NCBI RefSeq assembly: GCF_025698545.1
Contig: NC_068567.1
Location: forward strand, 4,898,001-4,962,000
Direction: 5' to 3'
Length of the DNA stretch: 64,000 nucleotides
DNA from: Gossypium raimondii
Lineage: Eukaryota > Streptophyta > Magnoliopsida > Malvales > Malvaceae
Of this stretch, positions 45,846 through 58,659 are shown piece after piece; position 1 is the first letter of the stretch; each line of letters begins with the position of its first letter. A model generated the notes under the pieces. The model had not been told where the DNA came from, made no database searches, and worked only from the letters and a program-made list of their open reading frames with translations. Made by a program: the position numbers and the translations under genes.

Positions 45846-45853
45846 TTATATAA
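45846..45853 (+). promoter_or_regulatory. Probable TATA box of the PP1 gene
   Basis: ttatataa is followed by a C/T-rich leader (ccctctcttcttattcttc) typical of plant transcription starts. It lies about 275 bp upstream of the ATG. Not confirmed. Confidence 0.4.
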
Positions 45854-46126
45854 CCCTCTCTTCTTATTCTTCTTATCATTCCTTTTAGCAAACAACTTTG
45901 AAAGAATATATTCTCATGGTTGCTTTTTTATTTCAAGAACCAACAATCAACCATTCTTTTTCTGCACCATGAACAACCATTTTATTCTTTCCTTTTTTAA
46001 ATAAAATAAATATTCTTTTTTCACTTTCACTAGAAAATCATAACATGTAATAGGTGGTAGTAGAATGAAACCCTTCTTTGAATTTTAATCTCCTTCTTAG
46101 CTTTCTCTTCTTCTTGTTTGGTGACT

Positions 46127-47574
46127 ATGGAAACTAGGGTTCTTGATGGTATAATCAATAGGTTGCTTGAAGTTAGAGGAAAACCAGGGAAGCAAGTCCA
46201 ACTTTCTGAGCCTGAAATAAGACAGCTTTGTCTTGTTTCTAAAGACATCTTCTTGATGCAGCCCATTTTGTTAGAGCTTGAAGCACCTATTAAGATCTGT
46301 GGTATATCTTTTTCTTTTTCCTCTGTTTTTTTCTTCATTTTAATTTTCATTTCTATGTTGATTTTGATCCTTTTTTAAATGGGTTGCTTATAGTTTATGT
46401 GTTTGAACATGGAAAGTACTTGTCTTTTTGGTGCGTCGTGTTGTGTGATCACTGAAATGTTCTAAATTTGACACCCTATAACCTGTTTGTTGGAAGTGAT
46501 GTCTCATGTTTATGTTGTTCTACTACACCTTTTAAAGGTGACTGCATGAACCAGTTAAACTAAATTTGAGTATCTATGTCTTAAAGGAGACATACATGGC
46601 CAGTATTCGGATCTGTTAAGGCTGTTTGAAAATGGCGGCTTCCCTCCTCGTGCCAATTACTTATTCTTAGGAGACTATGTAGATCGTGGCAAGCAAAGCC
46701 TGGAAACCATATGTCTTCTCCTTGCATACAAGATCAAATACCCTGAAAACTTCTTCCTTCTAAGGGGCAACCACGAGTGCGCGTCCGTGAACCGCATCTA
46801 CGGATTCTACGACGAGTGTAAACGAAGGTTCAATGTCCGGCTCTGGAAAGCATTCACCGATTGTTTCAACTGCCTTCCCGTCGCGGCCCTGATCGAAGAA
46901 AAGATATTCTGCATGCACGGTGGACTGTCCCCAGAGCTTCGCAATTTAGACCAGATTCGAAACTTGAAACGGCCTACTGATGTCCCAGAATCCGGCTTAC
47001 TATGTGATCTCCTATGGTCTGATCCTAGTAAAGATATCCAAGGCTGGGGGCCTAATGATAGGGGTGTTTCATACATATTTGGTGCTGATAGGGTGCTTGA
47101 TTGTCTAAAAAAACTTGATCTTGATCTAATATGCCGTGCACACCAGGTTCAATAATGCAGCTCACATCAAATGTATTCAGTATAAACTCGTATAGTCTCT
47201 CGCTAAACCGAATCTATATGGTTGTTTGCTTGCAGGTCGTCGAAGACGGATACGAATTCTTCGCCAACAGGCAACTCGTAACCATATTTTCAGCACCAAA
47301 TTATTGCGGAGAGTTCGACAATGCTGCCGCCATGATGAGTGTAGATGAAACATTGATTTGTTCTTTCCAAATATTAAAGCCTGCAGCTAAGAAACCGAAA
47401 TTCGGGTTTGGGACATTCACATCAACTAAGTCTCCTACACCTCCATCTAGAATCAAGGTATACATAAATTAACATACTCGTGTCAGATACATATTTATAT
47501 CCGGAATCAACGGTGTCCTTACTTTGTTCTTTGAATCTTTGTTTTGGCAGTCATTTCTTGGAGCCATGGTATAA
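46127..47574 (+). CDS. PP1: Serine/threonine protein phosphatase PP1 catalytic subunit
   Basis: Four coding exons with GT-AG borders: 46127-46301, 46587-47146, 47236-47457 and 47551-47574, giving 326 residues, the usual length for plant PP1 (TOPP) proteins. The metal-binding and catalytic motifs are complete: GDIHG (across the first intron), GDYVDRG, RGNHE, HGGLSP, and [11 protein letters not shown] near residue 270. PP1 removes phosphate from Ser/Thr with regulatory partners that choose substrate and place, in nucleus and cytoplasm. The ATG at 46127 starts [10 protein letters not shown], the expected N-terminus. Most PP1s read NAGAMM after CGEFD; this one reads NAAAMM. The last exon is only 24 bp (SFLGAMV plus stop), so the C-terminus is the least certain part. 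Confidence 0.94.
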
Positions 47575-48221
47575 TGATGGCTACCATTGGATATGGGAAG
47601 AATTGCAAAGTAAAAACTGGAAATCTGGTGATTTCTAGGAGCATTTTTATGATTGGTATAAGGTAAATTTGAAATAGTTTTTTTTTTCAATGTATTGACC
47701 CTTTTGTAAAATAATAGTTTAACAGAGTCCCCCTCTGTTCCTCTTCTTTCATCTCTGTATTTAAGCTTTTGGGTTTTTGTATTGTAATCAATGAATGAAA
47801 ATGAAAAGAGGGATTGGTGACTATTTGCAGTAGTTAGTAAATCCATAAGCTTCTTGATCTTGCCATTTGTCTCTATACTTGATTTAGTTAATCTTAATGT
47901 TTATTTTTTTAATTTTAAAATTTAGTCCTTAACTCAAATAATAGCATTTAAATAAGTTAGGTCAAACTTTGCTTTTAGTCTCGTACTATATATAACTTGG
48001 AGATTTAGTCTTTGTTCTCTAAATTTATTGTTTTTACTTTTATACTTTTCAAATTTTGAAATTTTAGTCCTGATTCAAACAATCATCTTTAAATCCGTTA
48101 ACTAAAATTATGTGACTTTTATATGAGAATTATGTAAAAATAGCATTATGACATGGCATTACACATGTGATAATGTATATTTGTCTAATAAGATTTTGAA
48201 AATAGTAGAATTTAGGGATAA
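47575..48221. other. PP1 3' UTR and dispersed repeat
   Basis: The 3' UTR probably runs to about 47800, where tgtattgtaatcaatgaatg gives a poly(A)-signal-like context. A dispersed repeat (47963-48190) then matches 37960-38190 in the PRP cassette C flank, with a shared stretch around ttcaaattttgaaattt. Confidence 0.5.
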
Positions 48222-48577
48222 TAGGTACCTAAATTTGATAACTTGTATCGACTTGGTACCCAAATTTGGAAACTGTAAGTTAACTTGGTATTTTTTTTAG
48301 GTATCTGACTAACATGGTTAAAAAAGCTGGTGAGGCACTTAACTAATAGCACAGTGGCACATGGCAACATCACATTTTTACATGTGACAACTTTTTTAAA
48401 AGAAACTAAACTTCAATTTTTTTGCACATGTCAAAATGTGAGACTGCCACGTGTCATCATATTATAGGTCATTTGTGTCATGTCAACATGTTTTAACGGT
48501 GTTAGTTAGGTCACTAAAAAAAGTATCAACTCGGATTACGATTTTCAAGTTTAGGTCCAACAAAAAATTTAGTTACC
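48222..48577. mobile_element. MITE with diverged inverted repeats
   Basis: The left arm (taggtacctaaatttgataa onward) pairs with the reverse complement of the right arm (ttggtaactaaattt onward). Both arms include ttttttttagg or ttttttagtgacc followed by ctaacatggttaaaa or ctaacaccgttaaaa. The arms are about 100 bp. No coding region. Confidence 0.65.
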
Positions 48578-49027
48578 AAATAAATATAAGTTGCCAAATC
48601 CAGATATCTCGGTATATATTAATCCTAGAATTTAACTGAAAGAATTAATGACTCTCTTATGATAAAGGCTGAAATTTCTAAATTTTAAAAATATAATAAC
48701 TAAAAATGATGAAAATAGAGTGTAGGGACTAAATTAATAAGAATCAGACGAATAAAAGCGTTGAATATGTGTAAATAATACACTTTCTTTTCCATTGTGC
48801 ATTTGGAATGAGTAAGAGGGAACACGAATAAGACTCAATAGCAAGAAAGGGTGAAGGCAATGTGGCTGCACTTTCGTTTTCAAGTACATCAATTATTTCT
48901 ACTAGTGGTTTGATCGAATATCATCATGTCTTGGTGATCCTCATTACCTACTTTTGCTGCTTGATTAACCAATTTGTCTGAATATCAAAGCACAATTTGT
49001 TGTTGTTTTATACCATTCATAAATTTG
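48578..49027. other. Intergenic, no gene recognised
   Basis: AT-rich sequence without recognisable genes or repeats. Confidence 0.5.
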
Positions 49028-49561
49028 GGTAAACTACACTCAAGATCACTAAATTATTTATAAGTTTATGTTTTGGTTATTAAATTTTAAAAAGTTACAA
49101 AATGATTACTGAACTATTTAAAAACTTTCATTTAAGTCACTGGGTTATTAAAATTATTGTTATATGGCTGCTTGCACCACTTCTCTTCTATAGTCTGGTC
49201 TATTTTTCATGAAATAGTTTGAATGTCATGAATATGTAAACTAAAATTCCAAACAGCTTTATACTCCAATTTCTGATACTGACCGTCAGATCGACTTGGA
49301 CCTAAGGTATGTTATTCTACTCACCGATGGGTACTGATCCACCATATCGATTGTCAAATCGTCGCTTGGAACTCGCTAACCAGAATTTTTTTTTAGAAAA
49401 ATAAACTTAACAACCCAATGGTTTAAATAGAATTTTTTGAATAGTTCAATGTATTAAATGAAAACTTTTGAATAGTTTAATGTCCATTTTATAATTTTTT
49501 TAAAGTTGAGTGACCGAGATGTAAATTTACTAACAGTTTAATGACCTTGGGTGTAGTTTAG
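49028..49561. mobile_element. Long-TIR MITE, copy 1
   Basis: The left end ggtaaactacactcaagatc and the right end (gaccttgggtgtagttta) are inverted repeats about 90 bp long that include tataagtttatgttttgg and its partner. The same family occurs at 57289-57838 in the same orientation. Its centre has the shared string aaggtatgttat. Confidence 0.8.
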
Positions 49562-51309
49562 TTTTAAATTATTTGTTTAATACATAATTTGGTATTTGAC
49601 TCGACACTTTTTTTCTAATATAGTAATTATGTTTTTTTCCAATGTGGTACATGTATTTAGCAAAAGTTATACATTTTGGTACCATAATTGTATTTATTTT
49701 TTAGCAATTAATTCTAGCTTTAGAGTTGATTTGATGAAAATTCACGCTAGCTAATAATATTAGCAATTAACTTTCATCAAATTAACCCTAAAACTTGAAT
49801 TAAGTCACATTCATCAAACTGTATTTGACAAATTAAACAAATTCATAATTAACACTAAATTAATTCTATTAACAAAATGATGAAAAATTCAAATCTAATA
49901 ATATTGACAATTAACTTTTTATCAAATTAACCCTAAAACTCAAATTAAACACTAAAAAGTTAACAATGCTACATTTGGATACCAAAATATATAACTTTTT
50001 TATTTAAAAATATCAACCGAATAATTAGGATTGCTAGTATTTCTTGTCAAAATTTATCAACTTGGCATGTGGATTAGGTTGCCTTCATATTATGTAGCAT
50101 ATGATTTTTTTTTTGGTACAAATTATGTGACATATTGTTGACAAAAAATAAACATGTTAAGTTCGATTTAATTTTAACAAAAACTACCAACTAATATAAT
50201 GATTGGATTATAATTTTAATTTGAAAAATAAGAAGATTGAATTTTAACTTTTAAAGTATAATAACTAAATCTCAAATTCTATTAAAGTATATGGACTAAT
50301 AGCATATTTTAAGCTTCTAAAATATATTTACTTTAATAATAAAATAAAGGGCTTTTATGAGTAAAAATCATAGATTAAGAGCTTATTTAACTACAAAAAT
50401 AGATTGAGGGCTTGTTTATTAAATAAAAAAGTGAGTTGAAGGGGAATAAAAAGAAAATAATAAATAAGGAGGGCTTAGAAGGCAATTAGCCACATTTCAA
50501 CTTTAGTGTCGCCACACCAAGGCGGTGCCAATTCACTTTCAAAATTTAAAATGGTAAATTTGCACATCAGGTCCTTGAAACTTTAGATCATTACATTTTA
50601 GTCCTGTGCCGCCTATGGGCACCATTGGTGTCGCCTTTCTATTCCCCTCCATCAGCCTCCTTTTTTTGTATTATTTTGGTAAATAAAAAAAGTTTATAAT
50701 ATTTTGGTATTTTTTATTTTTTGTAATATTTTGATAAAAAAACCCTATTATAAACAAATAAATATTTAATAATAAAATGTGTCATATCTTAATTTGTCAT
50801 TTTATACATATAACTTTTAATTATCAGTTAAATTTTACTAAAACTTTAAATAAACAATTAATAGAATAGTTGATCAAATCAATTAAGTTATTAAAATCGT
50901 TAACTGCACCAACCATTACAATCAAGAATTAGCTATACCATTCCAAATCCTTTTTGTATATTTGTAATTTAGTCTATTTTTACTTTTAACAATTTAGCTC
51001 CTCTACAATTCAGATTTCAAAATTCAAGTCCAGTTATTAATACCGTCAAAATTTTTCTATTAAATCTAAAAATAGAAAGATTAAATTCCTTGAAATGAAA
51101 ATCATAATTTTATAAAAGAAATATTTTAAAAAATCAAAAGAGTCTAGATACGTAACCAACTCTTTTCTCCTTCATCCCAATCCTCAGTTCTTCATTATCT
51201 CTATATTTCTTTGTAATTTCATCCTTTACTCATTGAACCATTAAAAAGGAAAGATTATTTTTGTTTTTGTTTTCTTCATTATAAGAGTTGTTTAAAAATC
51301 ATCTTAGTG
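49562..51309. other. Upstream region of the PHT1 gene, repeats only
   Basis: Holds a short direct duplication (caattaactttcatcaaatt near 49766 and its partner near 49910), and a patch at 50500-50640 with gtgtcgccacacc, aaggcggtgcc and gtgccgcctatgggcacc, akin to the hairpin modules at 15500-15960. The last 130 bp before the ATG are the probable leader. I found no clear P1BS element (GNATATNC) in the part I scanned. Confidence 0.45.
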
Positions 51310-52851
51310 ATGGTAAAGGATCAATTACAAGTTCTTAATGCACTTGATGTAGCTAAAACACAATGGTACCATTTCACAGCGATTATAATTGCTAGCATGG
51401 GATTCTTCACTGATGCATATGACCTTTTTTGCATTTCATTGGTCACCAAATTGCTTGGTCGCATATATTATCACAAGGAAGGTGATTCTACCCCCGGAAC
51501 ACTTCCGTCCAATGTCTCGGCTGCCATTAATGGTGTTGCCTTTTGCGGTACTCTTGCGGGACAGCTCTTTTTCGGTTGGCTAGGTGATAAGATGGGACGA
51601 AAACGTGTCTATGGCATGACACTATTGCTCATGGTTATCAGTTCGGTTGCCTCTGGTCTTTCGTTTGGCAGTGACTCTAAATCCGTGATGGCTACACTTT
51701 GCTTCTTTCGGTTTTGGCTTGGTTTTGGTATTGGTGGTGACTATCCTCTTTCTGCTACAATCATGTCCGAATACACTAATAAAAAGACTCGTGGTGCTTT
51801 TATTGCTTCTGTTTTCGCGATGCAAGGTTTCGGGATATTGGCTGGTGGGATGATTGCCATTATGGTTTCTGCAGTATTTAAGGCTTATTACCCTGCACCA
51901 AGTTATGAAATTGATGCTAACCTATCGACTGTGCCTGAAGCTGATTATATTTGGAGGATTATCTTGATGTTTGGAGCATTCCCGGCTTTGCTCACCTATT
52001 ATTGGCGCACAAAGATGCCCGAAACCGCTCGTTACACTGCCTTGGTCGCCAAGAATGCTAAACAAGCAGCAGCAGATATGTCAAAAGTTCTTCAAGTCGA
52101 TTTGGAATCAGAACCAGAGAAACTACAACAAAAGAAAGGGAACGAGTTCGGGTTGTTCACCACACGGTTTTTCAATCGACACGGACCCCACTTGCTCGGT
52201 ACCACAAGCACTTGGTTCTTACTAGACATTGCTTTCTATAGCCAAAACCTGTTCCAAAAAGACATCTTTAGTGCCATTGGTTGGATCCCAAAGGCAAAAA
52301 CCATGAATGCCATTGAAGAAGTTTATAAAATTGCAAGAGCTCAAACTCTCATTACACTATGCAGCACTGTTCCTGGATATTGGTTCACAGTGGCATTAAT
52401 TGATAAAATAGGAAGATTCAAGATCCAATTGATGGGATTCTTTTTCATGACAATTTTCATGTTTGCATTAGCAATCCCATACCATCATTGGACACTACCC
52501 AACAACCGGATCGGATTCGTTATCATGTACTCGCTAACGTTCTTTTTTGCAAATTTTGGACCGAATGCCACTACGTTTGTAGTCCCTGCCGAGATTTTCC
52601 CAGCAAGGTTGAGATCAACATGCCATGGAATATCAGCTGCATCAGGCAAAGCAGGGGCAATGGTGGGTGCTTTCGGGTTTTTGTATGCTGCAGACGCTAT
52701 CGGAGTGAAGAAATCACTAATGATTCTGGCTTTCATTAACTTTCTGGGAATGTTGTTCACATTTTTGGTGCCTGAATCTAAAGGAAAATCACTGGAAGAG
52801 ATATCTGGGGAAGCTGATCAAGAAAAAGGAACTGAAACACAATCTGGCTAG
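51310..52851 (+). CDS. PHT1: High-affinity phosphate transporter, PHT1 family
   Basis: A single exon of 513 codons starting [22 protein letters not shown] and ending at TAG 52849-52851. It belongs to the major facilitator superfamily: twelve membrane segments are expected, with a hydrophilic loop near residues 240-290. The PHT1 signature [13 protein letters not shown] sits near residues 155-167, and the MFS motif [11 protein letters not shown] near 95. The family moves inorganic phosphate with protons across the plasma membrane, mostly in roots. The length is typical (510-540). A GTG two codons before is not a plausible start. The C-terminus is Glu/Gly-rich, as usual. The gene is convergent with CRY2. 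Which paralogue it is cannot be told from the window. Confidence 0.95.
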   Translation: MVKDQLQVLNALDVAKTQWYHFTAIIIASMGFFTDAYDLFCISLVTKLLGRIYYHKEGDSTPGTLPSNVSAAINGVAFCGTLAGQLFFGWLGDKMGRKRVYGMTLLLMVISSVASGLSFGSDSKSVMATLCFFRFWLGFGIGGDYPLSATIMSEYTNKKTRGAFIASVFAMQGFGILAGGMIAIMVSAVFKAYYPAPSYEIDANLSTVPEADYIWRIILMFGAFPALLTYYWRTKMPETARYTALVAKNAKQAAADMSKVLQVDLESEPEKLQQKKGNEFGLFTTRFFNRHGPHLLGTTSTWFLLDIAFYSQNLFQKDIFSAIGWIPKAKTMNAIEEVYKIARAQTLITLCSTVPGYWFTVALIDKIGRFKIQLMGFFFMTIFMFALAIPYHHWTLPNNRIGFVIMYSLTFFFANFGPNATTFVVPAEIFPARLRSTCHGISAASGKAGAMVGAFGFLYAADAIGVKKSLMILAFINFLGMLFTFLVPESKGKSLEEISGEADQEKGTETQSG

Positions 52852-53508
52852 CTAAATTGATGGATTTTGCTAGCAATTCTTGCCATTTTTTTTCTGGTTT
52901 ATCTTTGTTTTAAGTTAATGCTATGTTGTCTTTTGAGATTTTTTGTTAATTCTTACCTGAATCCGGGAAAAACAGATCAATCCACCCGAATTTAAGCCGA
53001 ATAGAATCCTATTTAATCCGAAAAATTTAGTAACACATATACATATAATGCTATCATTCCTCATAAACCAACAATAGAAGTAATAGTTTCATTTCATCAA
53101 ATGTACTACAAGATGTGACCTTGATTGCATAACCGTAACTCAATTGTTTCCAAGAACACGAAAACATAAGTTGAAACCCTGGTTATTTAGTCGATTTCTC
53201 TATGCTTGGAACAATATCTAAAAGGGAATATAAACACATATACCATATGCATATGAGAGGAAACTTTTATGTTAGTCAAGCCCTGATGAAACAGTCTAAA
53301 AGGAGGGTATTCGTGAACTGACCATTTCGGTTTTCTTTATCAGAACACTGCTGGGAATACAAGAGAGATACAGGCGACTATTGTCTTAAAACTCCTGCAA
53401 TGCTAATAGTATAAGTGTCAAATCCAACATTAGAAACCAAAGTTCAAACTTCGTAAAAATCCATAGCACAAATAGTACTAACCATTTTTGTTGGAAGCCT
53501 GTTCCAAG
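52852..53508. other. Convergent 3' UTR region between PHT1 and CRY2
   Basis: The 657 bp between the two stop codons hold the 3' ends of both genes. I see no further exon. The T-rich part near 52890-52950 probably ends the PHT1 transcript. Confidence 0.5.
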
Positions 53509-55898
53509 TCAAATCTTTTCGTGCCATGTTAGGTTGAGATTGGAAGATTCGTGGTCCTGAAAAGGTCTGCCATCGGATGAGGAGCAATACTGTGGAACTG
53601 TGAATGAAATTATGCTAGTGCTAGTACTACTAGTACTCTTCTGCTTCTTAGATGCCGAAGATTCAGCCGTCGAGCATAAGTCTTCTCTTCCTGAGGTCCC
53701 TGCTTCTTTATTCTGCTTATTCGGTTTATCCATATGCAACTTCTCTTCATCTACAGGTAATGGTCTCTTCCTAGGCAACAAACCATTGTTGCAGTTTTGA
53801 AATGATGGCACCCTTTGATCATTAGATGAATACGTCAGACATGAAGACTTTTCCTTTGGGATAACTTTCAGGATGGCAGAGGTCTTGATACTATCAGAAT
53901 TATCGAAAACATCTTCATTCATCTGATCTGAAGTTGCGGATTTTGCAGCTGCTTCCATTTCCCACATTTTAAATATAGCTTCTCTTAGATGTTCTCGAGC
54001 TTTATCTATATCTATTATGGGTTTCGGATAGTTTAAGCCCAACTCGACACCTGCAGCTTTAAGCACGGTAAGAGGTGCATCCCATGGATGATGGATCCAC
54101 TCGATTGGCATCCTTGCTAACTCTGGCAGCCATTGCCTTACGTATTCACCTTCAGGGTCAAATTTGGAGCCTTGAATCTGACTCAAAAAACCAACACAAT
54201 ATAAGGTCCAGAGATGGGAGAGTACTGGATTAGTTACTTATTTTGCATTTAATAAATTAACTAGTGTACTCAACGCACCTGCGGGCAGTCTAATTGTTCT
54301 AGCTCTTGACCATCTGGTAAACTCCCGGAGATGTACTGCCAACCAAGAATATCACATTCCAAATCTGCATCCAGAAGTGTGTCCCAGAAATATTTCATTC
54401 CCCACTTCCATGGAAGAAGTAGAAACTTCACCGCGAAACTCGAAACAATCACTCTTATTCTGTTGTGTATCCAACCGGTTGCCCAAAGCTCCCTCATTCC
54501 TGCATCCACTAATGGATATCCTGTCCGACCTTGTCTCCATACCTTAAAATGGTCCGCATCAGCATTCCAAGGAAAATACTTCATGTTTCTCAATAACGAT
54601 CTCTCATGAGTGAACGGATAGTTGAAACAAAGATAACGAGAGTATTCTCTAAGCCCGATAGCCTTTAAAAATAGATTGACACTCTCTTCCCCTTGAGACT
54701 TCCATTCTCTTCGCCATAGTATCTGTTTCATACGTACACACCGGAAAACTTTCCTGACACTTATCTCTCCAAAATGAAGATATGGGGACAAAAGTGATGT
54801 TGAGCTGGCCCCAACCTTGAATCTACTTTTCGAATAGTCAAATAAATTCTGTTCGACAAACTCAGTTAGAGCCTTATCGGCATTGCTCCAACCCGGAGAA
54901 CATCCTCTTCCTAACAAAGCATTGCTAGATTTTTCCAATTCATTTTCAAGCCCCAAACCTTCAATTGTGCACCTTTCAACCGTCCCTGTAACTAATAACA
55001 ATTCAGCAACAAGTTATTCATTTTGCAATGAGAATATACGTATATATGTATACAAGCAGATCATTCATCTACACTCCATCTTTCCTTTTCATCAAAATCT
55101 ATGTGCATAACTACGTATAAACTTACATATACATATACATATAAATGATGTTTGGTTTAAATCTACCTGCAGCTGGCATCAATCTCCACGGGGGAAGAAG
55201 TGAAACCGGTTCCATTTGCATGTTCAAGCACTTGTCCCAATATGCATCAAAGGTTGAAAAAGCTCGTCCCTCATCATCGTATATCTCCCATGGTTCATAC
55301 AACAAATCTCCATTATAGCTTTGCACGGAGATGCCAACCTCTGCTAGTTTCTCTTCGATGCTATGATCACGAACCAGCGAAACAGGATCTGGAAAAAAAA
55401 GGACAACAAACCGTAATCTCAAGTATTTCGATGCTTTCATATATTAACCGAAAACATTGCACTGCAATTGGCATTAGTTAAATTCTCAAACTATTTAACC
55501 ATGTCTAACTCGCCATTTCAGTATAAACAAATTAGAATTCATATTGGTTTAAGAAAGCAGCATTTGATCTGTAGATCGGAATATATACCGTAAAGACGGT
55601 TGACTACAACTTTCGTCGCCTCAGTAGCTTTGATGCAATCTAAAAGAGCTGAAAGGGTACTTTGGGTCTTAATCATCACAAGTTCAGCCCCAAGAGACTT
55701 CAATGACTGCTCCAAATGAGCAAGAGATTGCTTAAGCCACCATCGTGAAACTCGACCCGGGTAAAACTGCCCTTCCTCTTCAGGACACCATATATAAACC
55801 GGAAATACACTACCGTCCCTTGCAGCAGCTGCTAAAGCAGGATTGTCTTCAATCCTGAGGTCCCTCCTGAACCAAACTATTGTTTTACCGCTACTCAT
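53509..55898 (-). CDS. CRY2: Cryptochrome 2 blue-light receptor
   Basis: Four coding exons on the minus strand with GT-AG borders: 55589-55898, 55167-55388, 54279-54985 and 53509-54177, giving 635 residues (Arabidopsis CRY2 has 612). The start is MSSGKTIVWFRRDLRIEDNP, the photolyase-related domain. FAD-binding and fold motifs follow: WRQGRTGYPLVDAGMREL, GWIHNRIRVIVSSF and DADLECDILGWQYISG, with the Trp residues for electron transfer in place. The C-terminal extension carries the DAS motif parts DQRVPS and STAESS and the basic stretches RKRPLP and KKQK, which may act in nuclear import. The protein senses blue light in the nucleus to control flowering and growth. CRY2 rather than CRY1 is chosen from YNGDLLYEPWEIY and the DQxVP/STAES order. 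The far C-terminus could have a further short exon. Confidence 0.95.
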
Positions 55899-56500
55899 GT
55901 CAAACTAACAAGATCTTTCGAATAACACCGACATATTCGAATTCATACAAAGGCCTAAAAATTCTCACAAAACTTGATACAAACACTTGATAAACATCCC
56001 AATTAGACAATCACAATATGTATCCATGATATCCAACCATACCCTGACTTCAATAAAACCTTCCCTACCTGTCTCGTCGTCGGTCCCCGATTCGACCAAT
56101 CAAAAAACACCATAACTTTCCCAAAATATCTCCAAAATCCAATACCTTGATGCAGACCTGCACTAGAATTAATAAACCTTAAAACCACACTATGAACTTT
56201 CCAGTACAATACAGAATACAGATACAACCTAATTCCCTTAATAATTGACATTAAAGAATGTTATCTTCAAACAATGACAACTAAAACAAGTAAATGGACC
56301 AAACCCCAATTTTTATTTGATATTAAATTGTTGAAGTTTTACCCCATTGTTGCTAGAAACTCAGAAAGAACAGATAAAAAAAAAAGATCACGAAGGGTTA
56401 GGTAAGAAAAAAAAGAAACATGATTGATGATATTTTGTTCGTTACTTACAGCGAATTTCCAACAGTGAGATTGAAGAAATGGAACTGGCAATGCCCATTT
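55899..56500 (-). other. CRY2 upstream and 5' UTR region
   Basis: No coding sequence. The likely leader or a leader intron of CRY2 lies here. A TC-rich patch on the minus strand around 56345-56420 may mark the transcription start, without clear TATA support. Confidence 0.35.
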
Positions 56501-56628
56501 TGCTAAGTGTGGCTTGTATGTGTCAAGATCATGTGGGACTCATATGATATTGATGATGATCGTGGTGGGAGGAGACATGCCTTGTCAGCTTTGTTGATCC
56601 ACTGTAAATTTCTCTCAATGAAAAAATT

Positions 56629-57134
56629 GGGTAAAAAGACCTTTTCAATCCCTCTCAATTTTAACATTGAGCAAATTGATCACTCTCAAAAAATTTGGAG
56701 CAACTTAATCCTTGCCAGTTTCGAAAGTGAACAACTAAAGACAATTAATTATCATGCTAATGTTTTTCATCAATTGTACGTGATTTTGATTGATATAATA
56801 ATAATTTTATCCCTCAAAGTTTACACATTCTGTTAATTTGATCCCGATTTAATAAATTTATCTCATAATATTTATGTAAATGTGTAAATGTCAAAGCTGA
56901 ATTTTTGAATTTTTAAAATTAAGGTCAAAATGACAAAATATATAAACATCAAAGGCTAAATTTGTTACTATATCAATCAAAATTATGTATAATTGTGGAA
57001 GATATTATCGTCCTGATTAATTGTTCTAAGTTGCTCACTTCCGAAATTGACAAATTAAATTGCTCCAATATTTTTTTGAGAGATCAATTTACTCAATTTT
57101 GTAATTTGAGAGGGACTAAAGAGGCTTTTTACCA
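56629..57134. mobile_element. Long-TIR MITE (about 500 bp), upstream of CRY2
   Basis: The left end ggtaaaaagaccttttcaat and the right end (gactaaagaggctttttacc) are inverted repeats. The similarity continues for more than 100 bp, with paired strings ttggagcaacttaat and attaaattgctccaa. There is no coding region, and no exact target duplication is visible. Confidence 0.8.
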
Positions 57135-57288
57135 TAAAAATAAGTGATTAATTATCCTAATTTAATAAGGGTTTTTTCTTTCTTTCTTTCTTCATATTTG
57201 CATGAGCGAAGACTCATTTGTAAAGCTGTTCATTTGAATCATACAATGAATTGGAAATCCCCCAAGTTTTGTAGCTAGTATTTTTATT

Positions 57289-57838
57289 GATAAATTACAC
57301 CAAAGGTCACTAGACTATTAGTAAATTTATGTTTTGGTAAATCAGCTTCAAAAGTTACAAAATGGTCACTAAACTATTTGAAAATTTTCATTAAGTCATT
57401 GAACTATTAAAATTATTGTTATATGATTTTCTCTGTTTGTACTGCCTACACTAATCGAAAACTCTCCTTCCCTTATCTTCTACAATTCAATTCTTTTTTC
57501 ATAAAACATATTTGAACGTCACGAATCTGCGAACCAAAATCCAAAGAGCTTTCTTCTTCAATCTCCAACACTAATCGTTCGATCAACTTTGATCTAAGGT
57601 ATGTTATGCTACTTGTCAATAAGTATTGATTCACCGTACCAATCGTTGAATCGTCACTTGGAACTCACTAAACAAACATTTTCATAAATAAATAAAATAA
57701 AATAAAAAATCAGCTTAACAGCCCAATGTCATAAATAAAAACTTTAGAATAGTTCAATGACCATTTTGTAATTTTTTGAAGTTGAGTGACCAAAACGTAA
57801 ACTTATTAATAGTTTAATGACCTTAAGTGTAATTTACC
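57289..57838. mobile_element. Long-TIR MITE, copy 2
   Basis: Same family as 49028-49561. The left end taaattacaccaaaggtcac and the right end (gaccttaagtgtaattta) are inverted. The TIR runs about 90 bp and includes gtttatgttttggt and its partner accaaaacgtaaac. Confidence 0.82.
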
Positions 57839-58650
57839 TTTTCTTTTACAAATTGTTTTTATGCCTTGCTTTGGGAAAACAACTTCTCTGGTAGAAGGGA
57901 CCATAAAAATGGGGGACCTCAAATTGGGGATATGGAACAAAATAATTTTTCTTTAAACAGCTTAGATACATTTAACAAAATGAATTTGGATCAGTTTTAT
58001 ACTTTTTTACAGTATATATTTCCATTTCATATATATTTTTTAAAATTCCTAATAAAAATTATAGATGTTGCAGATCAATCATATAACTCATATTTTTTTT
58101 GGTAAAGGTAAATAACAATCATTTTAGGCACTATAAAATTATCTAAACCTTCATGTAGAGTTCGAAGAATTGCATTTAGTGGTTGTAGGAAAATACAAAT
58201 ACTCGGTTCCAGGTTAAGAGTCATGATAGTCATTCAATCCGTTAATCGATTCCATTCACAAAACACGTACTTGAGTTCAATTTTTCAATCACAAGCAACT
58301 AGTCTTTTTATGCTCCATAGCACAACATTATCATAATCTATCTCACCTTTCGTACGGATAAGATCCAAAGTTGTTAAACTGTCCGTATCCAGGAGCACCC
58401 GCCTCACTTTCATTTTCCTTGCTAGCATCAATCTATTGTAGATACCTCATAATTCAATCTCAATACTACCACAGATCTTTATGTCCCATGCAAAACCATA
58501 TTGCCCAACACAAAAACTTTTAGAATTTTGTTGTTTCCGTAGCTTCTCTCAATTTATAATTTGTAAAAACAAAATGGACACAAAAACTTTTAAAATGTCG
58601 AGTCATTGTTTAGCTCGACTCAACCTATATAGGAAAGATTAATTTCAAGT
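57839..58650. other. Intergenic, no gene recognised
   Basis: AT-rich. The open stretch at 57866-58105 has no coding character or motif. Confidence 0.5.
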
Positions 58651-58659
58651 TTAATTTTT

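Noticed and set aside
46807-47076. Minus-strand open frame in the PP1 second exon
   Set aside because: Antisense shadow of a conserved coding exon.
53600-53800. Plus-strand open frame within the CRY2 C-terminal exon
   Set aside because: Antisense to a clear CRY2 exon; no independent evidence.
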